From: Corythucha ciliata
Taxonomy: Eukaryota; Arthropoda; Insecta; Hemiptera; Tingidae
Assembly: GCA_038030265.1 (NCBI GenBank)
Contig: CM075938.1
Coordinates: 20,437,009 to 20,501,008 of the forward strand
DNA length: 64,000 nt
Direction: 5' to 3'
Shown: in pieces, positions 49,701 to 59,906 of the stretch
Layout of the letters: the number at the start of each line of letters is the position of its first letter
Numbering within the stretch: the first letter of the stretch is position 1
The notes under the pieces: model-generated
Databases searched by the model: none
The model's input: the letters and a program-made list of their open reading frames with translations, nothing else
Told to the model about the DNA's origin: nothing
Position numbers and translations under genes: made by a program

Positions 49701-50063
49701 TGGAGTTATTATTCAAGAGAATAAAAAATACGTTGCCTCTCCACTGCGATTTTTAAAATTATTTAATTGAACCGGTTTCGGCCTCCTTCTTCACTATAGG
49801 CCATCCTCAGCAATTTATGTTGAGTCGTTCACTCGTTAAATTATCAAAACATTAGGGAAGGCCCCTCGTCAATGCTATTTCATGATACCGTAAAATGAAA
49901 TCAACAATTTCATGTGAACGACACATCGTTCACCCCTACTATCCGCCTAAGCTTTACCCACGTTATTCCCAGCAACCATGCCGAAGCTTCCTCGTCTTCC
50001 TCATTGATTCTCAGTTTTGCTTGCCGGCACCCGGATTCAGTCCGCCATCTCCTCAGAGCTTGG

Positions 50064-50520
50064 TCACAGGCCCAGGCCCCTTATCTCCCTCAAAACCACC
50101 CTGTGGGTAATGCCCACCGATGGTCCAGGCCCTATTACCGGCTGGTCCGCGCCACGCTTGGCCAACTCGTCTGCTTTTTCATTTCCCTGCCATCCTTTAC
50201 GACCCGGGATCCATCCCAACGTCAACGAGTTCCCTTCGCCTTGGAGGTCCCGTATCCCTACTCTGCAACCCGCTACGGCCGCTGAGTCCACCGCGGGTTT
50301 GGTGATGATCGCCCCCAGCGCCACCCTGCTGTCAGAGTAGATACCAATTGCCCTACATGTCACTTTCCGCTTCACTAGCTCCCGAATACAAGCATCGATC
50401 GCTTCCACCTCAGCCTGGAAAACCAGGCTAATTAATCTTTCCATGGCCCTCGTAGGGGTTGTCCGGAATGGCCCCAAAATCGCCAGGCAAGCAAGCCTTT
50501 GTATTTTTGTGAGCCTATCC
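50064..50520 (-). pseudogene. LINE A, connection and partial RNase H domain
   Basis: LTKIQRLACLAILGPFRTTP is typical of the LINE connection region. The RNase H part starts abruptly at VFQAEVEAIDACI (catalytic Glu), followed by IGIYSDSRVAL (Asp) and NEKADELAKRGA (Asp). The first RNase H strand with its Asp is deleted. RNase H would remove the RNA strand of the hybrid. The frame then fails; WRTESGCRQAK-like sequence appears in another frame downstream (about 49910-50060). Confidence 0.85.
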
Positions 50521-51119
50521 GCCCCCCAGCCCTTCTCTATCCCACTCCACCATGAAGCCGCCCCGTGCACATGCGCGGCGGATGCGCGGTCGGATGATCC
50601 CTGTGTATATCCACTTCATGACCCGTGGTTTCAGGCCCCAGGTCTTCCTCACGATTTGTCTACATTGGTGAAAGGCTACCACAGCTTTCTTGTAAACGCT
50701 GTCTACGTGTTCCTTCCACCTTAACTTCTCATCCATTATGACTCCCAAATATTTAACCTGTTTCGAAAGAGCGGTGAGCCTCTCCCCGAGAATGGATTTA
50801 TTGCCATCCCTCCCTTTTCCTCTTGTGAGTGAACAACACCATCTTACTGGGGTCTATTGTGAGACCCCTAGGCCTACACCGTGCCTCGACTATCCCCACC
50901 GCCCCTCATGAGGGAACACAATGTGGATAAGTCTTTCCCCCTAACCACTATGGCTCCGTCATCCGCACAAAATTGCGCATAAAAGCCCTTTTCCTCTAAT
51001 TCCTCTATAAGACTATCTACCACGAGTATCCAGAGAAGAGGCGAGGGACTTGAGCCCTGGGGCACCTCCCAACTGGCTCGTTTTTCTACCCTATCGCCGC
51101 CCACCTTAGCGACCAACCA
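50520..51119 (-). pseudogene. LINE A, reverse transcriptase (second half only)
   Basis: Seen: KVGGDRVEKRAS, a degraded G-PQG-SPLLW motif (VPQGSSPSPLLW), and the catalytic CADDGAIVV (Asp pair at 50958-50963), where the usual Tyr before ADD is Cys. After a frameshift come GLTIDPSKMVLFT and the thumb segment DEKLRWKEHVDSVYKKA. The fingers and first palm motifs are absent. RT copies element RNA into DNA; this copy cannot. Confidence 0.85.
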
Positions 51120-51690
51120 CCTATACTCCCCAGGCTCAGGGTCACGTCAATGACCTCTTGCCTGTTCCTAACTACAAAGGTGGGCTCATCCCCCCTATTC
51201 TCCAAAAAAAAACCTATTCTTACGAAATCCTCCATTAGCTGCTCCCCGGGTCGGTTTACGTTCGACGACCCCCACGCTAAGTGGTGGGCATTCGCGTCGG
51301 CTCCGACCACTAACAGCTTCCCTGTTGTCCGGCAGTGGGAGCAGAGATTCTCAAGCTCCGCTGGTACGCCATCCTCCTCCATCGCTCTGTACCACGACGC
51401 CATAACATAACGACCTCCTCGACCTCTCGATTTCGCAGGGTTGCCCGGAAACTGACCGCAATGAGATCCCTGGTTCCGAAGGGGCGTAGCTGTATCGGAC
51501 TAAAATTCGCCAACACAGCCACACATGCTCTCGGAGCCAGGTCTCCCTCAGTATACAAAATCTTATAATCCTTATTTCTAAGATAACACACCCTGTTCCC
51601 TGAGACATACGGCTCCTGGAACAGGCCCAACTCAAAACTTACAGCAGCCGCGGTCCTACTGTGCTGCATGTTTGCCTGAACGCACCTCAC
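51090..51690 (-). pseudogene. LINE A, APE-type endonuclease domain
   Basis: This domain nicks target DNA to prime reverse transcription. Seen: RCVQANMQHSRTA at the start, a FQEPYVSGN segment with the catalytic Glu, DLAPRACVAVL, a frameshift near 51350-51400, then VVGADANAHHLAWGSS (DxN motif) and NRGDEPTFV followed by VIDVTLS. The C-terminal SDH motif is missing because sequence jumps directly into the middle of the reverse transcriptase near 51120. Confidence 0.85.
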
Positions 51691-51699
51691 TTCAGTGAG

Positions 51700-51916
51700 C
51701 CCAGCAACAGGTCCTCCTCTAACTCATGGATGGTGAGGATCTCCCCCCCCCCCCGTTGCTGTGTTGCTGTCTGCCCCTCCGCTCCCTCAGTTGGCTGCCC
51801 TGTACTTTGAGTTCCTACCGGGTCAACTTCCATATCTGACCCCTCACTGTTCATTTCACCCATCCACCTGTTAGGCAGAACTCTAAACCTAACTTCAAAG
51901 AATCTTGAAAATTAAG
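51700..51916 (-). pseudogene. LINE A, ORF1 C-terminal fragment
   Basis: The frame is open from just after a TAA (about 51916), reads FFEVRFRVLPNRW then MGEMNSEG, and ends GSLK at a TGA at about 51694. A C run (51743-51754) lies inside and encodes a short Gly stretch. The stop overlaps the start region of the following ORF2 frame, as is common in LINEs. The rest of ORF1 is missing. Confidence 0.55.
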
Positions 51917-51965
51917 TGCTTACCATTGTTTTACTTGTTTTGAGTTCCGAGAAAAAATTGTTCCC

Positions 51966-52045
51966 CGCAGGTGGGCTACGAACCTACGACCTCCTGGTTT
52001 CGCGGCAGGTGCTGTAACCAACTGAGCTACCTGGGAGTCCATGCA
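51966..52045 (-). repeat. tRNA-like sequence (SINE head or pseudo-tRNA)
   Basis: On the minus strand GGTAGCTCAGTTGGTTACAG matches an A box and D-arm. It is followed by CCTGCCGCGAAACCAGG (anticodon-arm-like, loop misfolded) and GTAGGTTCGTAGCCCAC (B-box/T-arm, imperfect). It lies just upstream of LINE A. The anticodon is ambiguous and stems have mismatches, so a working tRNA is unlikely. Confidence 0.5.
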
Positions 52046-52665
52046 AAGAGCGAATCCACCCAAAAGAAAAATGAAAAAGAAATGGATAGTGCGATGATGG
52101 GGGAGTAATCTCACGCAGTTGTCCGGAGAAAGGGTCTTCTAAATTCAATTAATACAATTTTGTGAAAATCAGGATCATAAACTTGCAATTTTCACAATTT
52201 TTAGTGCGCTTCCTTCACAGAACTCTTCCTCCGAATGATGTAAGTTTGCGGCTATTGCGGGCCCACTAGGCCTAGGATGACTAGTTGTAGAAGTTACACA
52301 GTTTCCGGAGGACGACTGACACTAACAATAAGCAGTAGGACGGCTGTGACCAGTGGCGGATCACGAGGTAACTTGCGCAAGAACACCATCAAAACGACCT
52401 CCAAAACTCAAACGAGGCATTATCAATTTCACAAATTTTAGGGTCAAAGGCTTTGGTCTGAGGCAGATGTAATTTACAAATCCCCTAAACCATGTTTAAC
52501 CGAAAAATAAAGCCCCTTAAACGGTCTAGAAATGAATGTTTCACGACATGGTTGTTGGTATCAGCCAATTTTATCGACTCCAAATAGAAACTACTCGAAA
52601 TGTGTCAGAGTGATGTAGAAACGATATCGCATCGCCGCAGTACGAACGCCGCCTTAACAATTAGT
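52046..52665. other. Intergenic sequence without a recognised gene
   Basis: A phrase CAGTGGCGGATCACGAGG (about 52352) recalls other repeat-end phrases. Some family-3-like words occur (AACTTGCAATTTTCAC, about 52170). No gene is seen. Confidence 0.35.
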
Positions 52666-52669
52666 TTAA

Positions 52670-53066
52670 GGGGGAGTTGTACATGTGTTTCCTCGACCCC
52701 CCCCCCTCTAATCATACCTCGCCAACTCAGCGTTACGTAAATTATCACCGTAGTTCTGCACCAATCCTGGATTTTAAGGTCTCATTTCAATCTCCAGATA
52801 ATTCCGCACACACGTTAAGTCTTGCTTTCCCAAATAAGACGTCGGAAGAGCTCGAATTTTCAGGGTAAAAGTTTAAGTGGGTTTTATAGTTGTTTCAGGG
52901 GTGAAATATGAAAAATGAAGGCTTAATGGGCGTGCGGAATTATCTGGAGATTAAATGAGACCTTAAAATCCAGGATTGGTGCAGAACTACGGCGATGATT
53001 TACGTAACGCCAAGTACGTGAGGTACGATTGGATGGGGGTCGAGGAAACACATGTACAACTCCCCC
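52670..53066. mobile_element. Foldback element with ~140-bp inverted arms and TTAA target duplication
   Basis: The 397-bp element has ends GGGGGAGTTGTACATGTG and its exact complement, with arms about 52670-52812 and 52929-53066. It is bounded by TTAA at 52666-52669 and 53067-53070. Arms share long near-identical blocks (CCAATCCTGGATTTTAAGG) with scattered differences and a C-run length change. TTAA duplication is the hallmark of piggyBac-type insertion, so a non-autonomous piggyBac-like element is likely. It has no coding capacity. Confidence 0.8.
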
Positions 53067-53439
53067 TTAATGTTGAAAATGTTGTTGACTCGGTTTGAAT
53101 GAGCCACATCCACGAAAACCCATTAGTGCCTAGAGTTACGTAATATGTAAGTGCAACACAAAAATTAACTGTAAAAAATGTTAACTGCAGCTGATCTAGA
53201 CGTTTATTTCTCAATTTTTTTGTATTGATGCCAGACGCTTTAGTGGACTGTTCGCATCACTTTTGTTCTTTAAATAAAAAAAATTAATTCGGGCATTAAT
53301 GGGTTAAGTTTTGAAAGAATGAAAATCCCCAAAACATGAGATTTGTAAGGCCCCTTTCACATTGGCAGAAAAAAGACAATGACATGAGCCAATTTATGAC
53401 GGTGATAAATAAATAAATTAAATTAAATTTAATTAAGCC

Positions 53440-53970
53440 AGCGAAATCGGGTTCTGAGAGCGCGAAATTCCGTAAAAACGGTGCATGAAAGAGCAAAATT
53501 CAGGAAAATTTGTTTTTGAAAGAGCATACCTACAAAATTCAGTTTTTAAAAGCATGGCAGTCAGCAAAATTGGGGGGGGGGGATAACGAAAAACCGGCGG
53601 GAAATGTGTGCCATATTTTAAGACATTCGATAATGGAAGAGCATAAAACGCCTGCGACTTAATTAATTAGGGTTTGAAAAAGCCAACATCAGGAATTTCG
53701 TTTTTTGTTTGTTTTGTGCCAAGGTAGTGTTTCTAACTATACCGAACCTCCGAAACTGATTTTATGCAGAGCTAACCAAAATTCGGTTTTATACGATACA
53801 AGTCCACGAAGTTGAATTTTGAATGAGCGAAAGTCCACAAAAAAGGTTATTGAATGAGCAAAACCCGCGAAATTTGGTTTTTGTAAGAGGAAACCCCACG
53901 AAATTGGGGATTTCAACGAGACGAATCTGTGAAATGTAGTTTTGGAAGAGCGAAATCCCCGAATTTGGGG
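53440..53970. repeat. Degenerate tandem array of ~30-bp units, family 1
   Basis: Diverged units with GCGAAATC, CGAAATTTGGTTTTTG and GAGCGAAA phrases recur about every 30-38 bases, interrupted by an 11-base G run (53572-53582). It belongs with the arrays at 6746-7235 and 11090-11480. Confidence 0.55.
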
Positions 53971-53974
53971 TGTT

Positions 53975-54560
53975 TATAGTCTATAGAGTGCAGAGGGGAT
54001 TTGAAAGTGCGGTGAAGCGGTGACTGGGGAAGTTACGGAGAAGCCCCGCAGCTCTGCATAAAGATGAACGTGAAAGAGGTTTGGAGTTAGACCCATCAGA
54101 CGCTGAGACGGAAAACTTGGGGAAAAAAGAAGACACTTCTGTCCATTCCCCGGACTCCTGCAAAATGAGCCCGGGCGTCCCCAGATGCTCTGAAAAGTAG
54201 GACATTTCCGAAGGAAAGTAGGACATCTTGGTCACCCTGTAGCTGGACTGGGCTCCTGGCCGACCATGCCACTAATTTAATGATTAGTATAAGTTATCAG
54301 TCAAATTTGCTTTTCCCCCAACATTATCACAAAGTTGCACGTTTCAGAGCTAATTATTCTAGAAATGAAAGTATCGGCTCTTTTCTTTGTGAGCGCGGAC
54401 ACGGGCTTGCAGGCCCTATATTAGCGCCCACAGCCTGACGAATATTATAACATTTTGAGCTATCCACGAATTTTCAAGTCTCGGGTCTTAATGTCACCTA
54501 TATTGCAAGTTTTGGGGCGGGTTTTTCGCAAGCTCGTGGACGCTGCGAAGTGCCACCAGA
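53975..54560. other. Intergenic sequence, possible old repeat
   Basis: The minus-strand frame 53981-54235 (containing TKMSYFPSEMSYFSEHLG) has an internal near-repeat and resembles translated repeat DNA, but no family is assigned. No gene is recognised. Confidence 0.3.
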
Positions 54561-54735
54561 AACCGCATATTAGCATATTTTCTTAATTTTAGCGTCGTAT
54601 TTTCCTCCGGAAGAGCACATTGGCGCTTTTTCTCGCCAAAAGGTACCAACAAAAAATCCATCAATGAGTACCAATTTTCTCAATTCTAGCCAAGACACAT
54701 CACATTGGCTCTGTTTGCCAATTTTAGTCCCAACG
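54560..54735. repeat. Small patch of family-4 array
   Basis: ATTTTCTTAATTTTAGCG, TTTTCTCGCC and TTTTCTCAATTCTAGCC phrases about 30-50 bases apart match the larger family-4 arrays. Confidence 0.4.
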
Positions 54736-54739
54736 ACGC

Positions 54740-57600
54740 CTCGCAAAAGAAGCTTAGTAATGGATAGCCGGTAAATTGCAACATTTGGAGCTAAATATCT
54801 GCGAGCACGGTCTCGGAACGAGCCAACTTTGGTGGATCTGCCAGTCAACATTGAACAACTCTATCAAATGAGAGCCACAGTGACTTGAATTGAGGAACCG
54901 GCGATGGATTTATCGCAAGGGTGTAGATAGACTGTGGTCAGTGATAGACAAATGCACAAATATTTTTGAAAAGCTCATTATTCCGGAAGTACTGAATCAA
55001 ATTGTATCCCTTCTCAATGAGATTTCCTCCCCTTCCACACCCATTTCATTACCACTGAGATTGTTGCATCTGCTGTAACCGACATCCTACGCACATCTGT
55101 TTTGAAAAGGGACCGAATTATCGGGTCGAGCTTACAAATTTATAACGGAAATTCTCCTTCGCGTTAAAGGTTTCATACGTTCTTATATTATGTATTTTTA
55201 AAAATACGACGCAACTTCTAAAAGAGGGAGAGAATTGAAAAAATAAAAACGGGACTTCCCCGTTTTCCCAAACGAAAAAAGTTCCAAGCAAGCTGAAAGC
55301 CCTGCTGGTGGATTTCAAGGAGGGCTGATGGGGTCGTGAGTGCAGGTAGCGGGGGTTTTTGTCTGGCACGGCGTGCCTTATGGTGGTGGTGGCAAAAAGA
55401 AGACGAAAAAGGAATACATCTCCAAAAGGCCGTGCGACGGGGGGGGGGGGGTGATGATGATGGGAGAAGGTAAGCGTGCCTCACACCTGCCCCACACAAC
55501 ACAAGCACGCGACACATCTGCCACCCCCTCTCTCATTTACCTTCAGCCCTTTTCCTATGTGAGCGCCGTTCTCTCTATTAAAAAAACGGTAAAGATTGGA
55601 ATGTTCATGGTGTGATTGGATTGATGGTGTTCACGGCGCAGGAATGAGGGGAGGGGTGGGGTTAATCGTCCAAAGAGTCGATTAATAGCCTTAAAATACA
55701 ACCTGTCATATATTATTCACATGATATTAAATGGATGGACTTTCTAAATAATTTTTAATTATGATTTATAGTCGTTTAAGCGTGCCCTTGGCATTTTGCC
55801 TTTCACCGGAATGAACGAAAAACGTTTTTTTTTTTCTTTTCCCGCGCTAAAAATCAGTGCCTTCACTAAACTTGAGTAAAAACTGTGACAAAGCCAAATA
55901 GCAGTCCCCCTTCTACCATTCAAACAAAAAATCACAGCTGTCAGTGAAAGCAACCCTAGAAGCGAAGCAGGTTGCTCAACGGTCACCTTTTATTCAGAAT
56001 CACCCTCTCACCCCTCCGCCAACCCCTTAATCTGGTTTTTGTTTTTTCATTCATGCTTCAAAATTTTCAGTGTTTCGGCTGGACACACCCCTCCTCAACG
56101 ACTTTTAAAACGCGATCCCTTATAAGTTGTATCACATCGGAAGTACCTCCTTGACAATTAAAAACGAGGAGACGATAGCAGACTCCCAGATCCCTTAAAT
56201 AAAGATGCCAAGATGGTAAAAAGGAAGTTTGCCTCTTTACTCTCACTCACTCACTTTCTCTCTCCCTCTCTATACATTAAAGAATTAAGACGCGAGATTG
56301 TCGCGTGCCCCTTCCCACCTGCCCGCCCTCATCGTCATTCATCCCCTTTGAAGTGTCTTGCGGTCTTGGCTAGAGGGGGATGGGGTGCAGGTGAGGATGA
56401 CCACCTGGTCTTCGCATATAAGGGGGATGATCAACCTTTGAATGAAGAACCTTTCTCAAATGAATTTCACCCCAGACCGTACACGTACGGTGGAATGAAC
56501 TCGACAATTTTAAATAAAACGGTTAGAATTGTTCCTGTGATAAAAATCGAGGACAAACTTAATTCCTCTTATCTCTCTCTTGCCTGTGCATAGCGTGAGA
56601 CTTTATTAGAACTGAACCTTTTGAAATAATAATAAAAAAAAAAAAAAGCAGTTGCGACATTTGAAAAGCAGAAAAAAACTTCAATAGTCTCGAAGAACTT
56701 GTGAAACCTGCGCCGTAGAGTCGATAATTACAATTATTATCTTCATCCTCGATCGTTCTCTCTTTATTTTTTTAAAACCTCTGCGGTACGCAGAGTGCAA
56801 TCTAATGCCTTCTTCTCGCCGCCGCCCCCACCTTCTCATCACGAGACTATGTAGGTGCACATCTTAATTTGTGAGAGATTTAGTGAGAGAGAGAGTAGGT
56901 ACTAATGGGAAGCATCGAAGGTGTTCCGCTCCGTCGATTGAGTCGAACTAAAACCAAGACAGGTACCCCACCCACGATAATGAGAATTGTAAATAATGTT
57001 GGGCCGTGTATAGTTGGAATGCCTAGGAATTCGAACTTTCAAGGAAGGGTACACAACTCTGGGTATACTTGTAGGGAACCTCAAAAACTGATTTTGTAGA
57101 TTCCGAGGAGCGAGGAGTCACTAACCTGTAGTCCACCCCTCACCACCCCAATGGTTTTACCTGAAGGTTCTTCGAAACCTCGAACTTCTCTCTACTCGTA
57201 TTTCCCCGTAGGATGAGTATTTTGGCCAAAACTTGGGTCGAAAGTTGACCAAAACTTGAAATTTCAATTTTTTTGACAAATAAATCCAAATTCAAGGAGT
57301 TGCATCTAGGTTATTATATGCCCTACAGAGTTAAATTAGGTCTCAAATTGTAGCAAATTGTATGTGGTTTTTAACGTATCTTCTATGTTTTATCTTAAAA
57401 TGCATATTTTAGGAGATAACGTGAAAAATCCAAAAATAGTGCAAAATTTTCGCGGTTTTTCGAGTGCCACGAAAGTAGCACAAGTCTTTCGAAGCTGAAA
57501 TCTTGGATTTACACTACTGGTGCTGGTCCTAACAACATACTAAAAAATCAGAATTAGCCGTTTAATTGCGATTTTAGCTATTTTCAATGTTCTTATTGAC
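54740..57600. other. Intergenic region, no gene recognised
   Basis: A 13-base G run (55439-55451), poly-A/T stretches and a short GA run near 56886 are present. The 126-aa open frame at 56213-56593 shows no recognisable domain and is compositionally ordinary for noncoding DNA here. Confidence 0.4.
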
Positions 57601-57610
57601 TGGCCTATAA

Positions 57611-57745
57611 GGCCCGTTCACAAGCTTTATGTTTGTGTTGTGTGGTTTCTATGCAACCTATCAAAATGCTTCATTTTTCGAGGGAATGAATTTGTTTGGT
57701 TGCACAGAGTCCACACAACGCAAACATAGAGCTTGTAAACGGGCC
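57611..57745. mobile_element. 135-bp miniature inverted-repeat element, complete copy with TATAA target duplication
   Basis: The ends GGCCCGTTCACAAGCTTTAT and the complement of GGCCCGTTTACAAGCTCTAT form near-perfect inverted repeats that extend about 40 bp. TATAA flanks both sides (57606-57610 and 57746-57750). The centre (ATGCAACCTATCAAAATGC) matches the copies at 27239-27366 and 29378-29505. It sits in what would be the 3' region of LINE B. Confidence 0.8.
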
Positions 57746-57769
57746 TATAACACTATCAGTGTACTTGAA

Positions 57770-58309
57770 TCAATATGTTGTGGAATTGGGTAAATTCGTA
57801 AATTTTTCCAGGGAATTTGAAGCTAGTAAGGTAGAATAGTTAAACGGCTGGGTAATGATTCCAACGAATGAACGAAACATTTCTTCCCGCTTGGCCTTGA
57901 ATTTGACACAATCCATAATTATATGTTGTAGGCTATCCGTAACTCGGCAAGCCCCGCATTCCGCTGATTCAGATCTTCCGATCTTTTGTAGGTATGCGTT
58001 ACACACGCCATAATTAGTCCTTAATCGGGAGATCACTCTAATAAAGCGCTTTCCTTTTAAGCACTTATTGAACCACGCTTCAGATCTAATTTCGGGAAAA
58101 AGGGTTTTGTAGAAAAGGCCCTTGTCTGAGGAGTGATATTTCGACTGCCAACTAATCTTTGCTCTCGAATGAACGGAGTTTAAGATATCCCCATAGGGAA
58201 TATCTATCGCACGAACGTTGCCTTGTGCCGCCGCCAGCTTGCCAAAACAGTTTGCTATTCCTTGAAGCTCATCGCCTAACTTTTCGTTAATAGTTAAGAA
58301 GCGAACCAT
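57770..58309 (-). pseudogene. LINE B, C-terminal domain with zinc-knuckle-like motif
   Basis: A 179-residue frame begins in the remains of RNase H (NEKLGDELQGIANCFGKLA) and continues into a region with WFNKCLKGKRFIRVISRLRT and then CGACRVTDSLQHIIMDC, a C-x2-C-x7-H-x4-C arrangement typical of the C-terminus of many LINE ORF2 proteins. It is separated from the preceding frame by only 18 bases, so the two were one ORF. Confidence 0.8.
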
Positions 58310-58327
58310 AGTTCCCTTTCGCTCTAA

Positions 58328-59317
58328 CTATTTGCAAGTCGACAACACAGTAACAACCAGGTAATTTTCACTCGCTGGCGCATGGAAGTTGTCAATGGTT
58401 CTGATAATACCCTTACTCGCAAGAATCACAACGCTAGGGCAAGCTAGCTGCTCGGCGTAATTCAATGCCTCCGATACCGTAAATAGTTCCGAGGTGCATA
58501 AAGAGCACTTGGGGTCTAATCTGAACAAACTCCGAAATCCGTGTGCCAGGTCGTAGAACCCAGCCCCTGTAGTGTTGGGATATTGGGAGGCAAAGACCTG
58601 TATGGGTATAGCCCCCGGGACGAGTTTATTTAATCGTTCCACTGAGGAAAACCTGTCATTATTGATTCTGTTACAGTTCACTCTAGACTGGGCGGTTAAC
58701 ACGACGGTTTTGACGTTATAATCAAGGATGAAATCTTGACAGAAATACTCTAATTTTGGAGTACAACGCATCTTAGGATACCATTTTGAGTAGTCCAAGA
58801 AACTTTGGGGCACTAGGGGAGTACTTTTCTTCCTTCGATATGGGGATGTAAGATCTAGAACGGTCATGAAGTGCACTCTTGTTATTACTCCAGGGTGATG
58901 AGCTACTAGTTTTATAGTGAATCTGTCCGACAGGACTTTTCTCCTTATGGACAGAGGAAAAATCCCAGCTTTCGCTAGGAGGCAATCGACAGGGGTAGAA
59001 CTTAAGAGGCCGAGGATCATTCTTATACATTTGTTTTGTACTGTTTCTAATGTTTTCAACTTTGACGGGACGGCGTTGCCGTAGAACACGCAGCCGTAAT
59101 CAAGTATGGAGAGGACACACGCTCTGTAAAACAACAGAGCAACATTGGGATCCGCACCCCAATGGTTGTTCGTCGTCATTCTTAGAATATTGATATATTT
59201 TTCTGTACGATCCTTGACATAATTGATGTGGGAATTCCAACGTAGACTTTTTTCGATTTTGAGCCCGAGAAACTGGACAGCTTTTTCGACCTTAAATGTC
59301 AACCCTCCAAGAGTCAC
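58328..59317 (-). pseudogene. LINE B, thumb, connection and degenerate RNase H
   Basis: A 329-residue open frame carries VQFLGLKIEKSLRWNSHI (thumb), LSILDYGCVFYGNA and VQNKCIRMILG (typical LINE connection), then an RNase H-like stretch (TGAGFYDL; SELFTVSEALNYAEQL; SVVILASKGIIRTI). The Glu in SELF is kept, but the Asp expected in the VF-x-DGS-like first strand and in the I-x-DSKG-like strand are Ala here or lost, so RNase H should be inactive. The frame closes with a stop near 58328. Confidence 0.85.
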
Positions 59318-59906
59318 ACTCGTACCAAAATTCTGATTACGTTTACGCGTGAACAGACAGGATTCCGATTTTGCTGAAGAAATGGTAAGACCATTTTCCC
59401 TACACCATAATCTCAGGGCACGTATAGTCCCGTCAAGGCTATCAACACATCAACACAGGAGGAATAAAGGCACACATCATCCGCGTACTGAAGTATTCGC
59501 ACGTTAGGTGAAAGAATAGTTTCAATGTCTGTGACATAAATAGCATACAGTAAGGGGCTCAGTATACCACCCTGAGGAAGTCCTTGCCTGGCACATCTAG
59601 GTCCGTACTGATTCACGTAGGCGTACTGTATTAGGCGTACTGTGCTCGTTCTGTGCTCTTAAAAGTTCGAAATGTAGAGTCACAGCTTTCAATCAAAAGT
59701 TTGTGAAAGTCGTCGTAAGTCAAGTTAGGGTCCTGAATATCATCCATTTTAGATATCCAGAATTTATGAAACTTCGTCCAGTCAGCGTTCTTTGTATTCC
59801 ATCTGAGGAAGTTTGTTGTATAATTAGGTGAGGAAGGCAATGTGTTGTTACCCGTTATTAAGATAGGATATGATCGGAGCCCATTGGATCCGATGTCACC
59901 CGCCAC
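59317..59906 (-). pseudogene. LINE B, linker and truncated reverse transcriptase
   Basis: The linker (59631-59906) contains LRWNTKNADWTKF. It is followed at about 59620 by a jump straight into the RT palm: GLPQGGILSPLLYAIYVTDI and an intact YADDVCLYSS (59476-59487 for YADD). A frameshift near 59430 leads to LWCRENGLTISSAKSE. The missing first half of RT is replaced by a direct repeat of GGCGTACTGT at the junction (about 59619-59643), suggesting deletion between short homologies. Confidence 0.85.

Larger units (their letters stand above)
49750..51916 (-). mobile_element. Decayed non-LTR retrotransposon A (I/R1/LOA-like, APE endonuclease + RT + RNase H)
   Basis: Reading 5' to 3' on the minus strand it holds the tail of ORF1, the endonuclease, the second half of the reverse transcriptase, a partial RNase H, and a 3' region with CTGAGGATGGCC followed by GAAACCGGTTCAATTAAATA. 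Several internal deletions, frameshifts and stops make it non-functional. The combination of APE-type endonuclease and RNase H suggests the I/R1/LOA part of the LINE tree; the exact clade is not settled by eye. No target-site duplication was found. Confidence 0.85.

Noticed and set aside
53981..54235. Minus-strand frame with repeated MSYF words as a possible gene
   Set aside because: It looks like translated repeat DNA. No domain and no supporting exon signals.
56213..56593. 126-aa open frame on the plus strand
   Set aside because: No domain. Starts in a CT-rich simple stretch.
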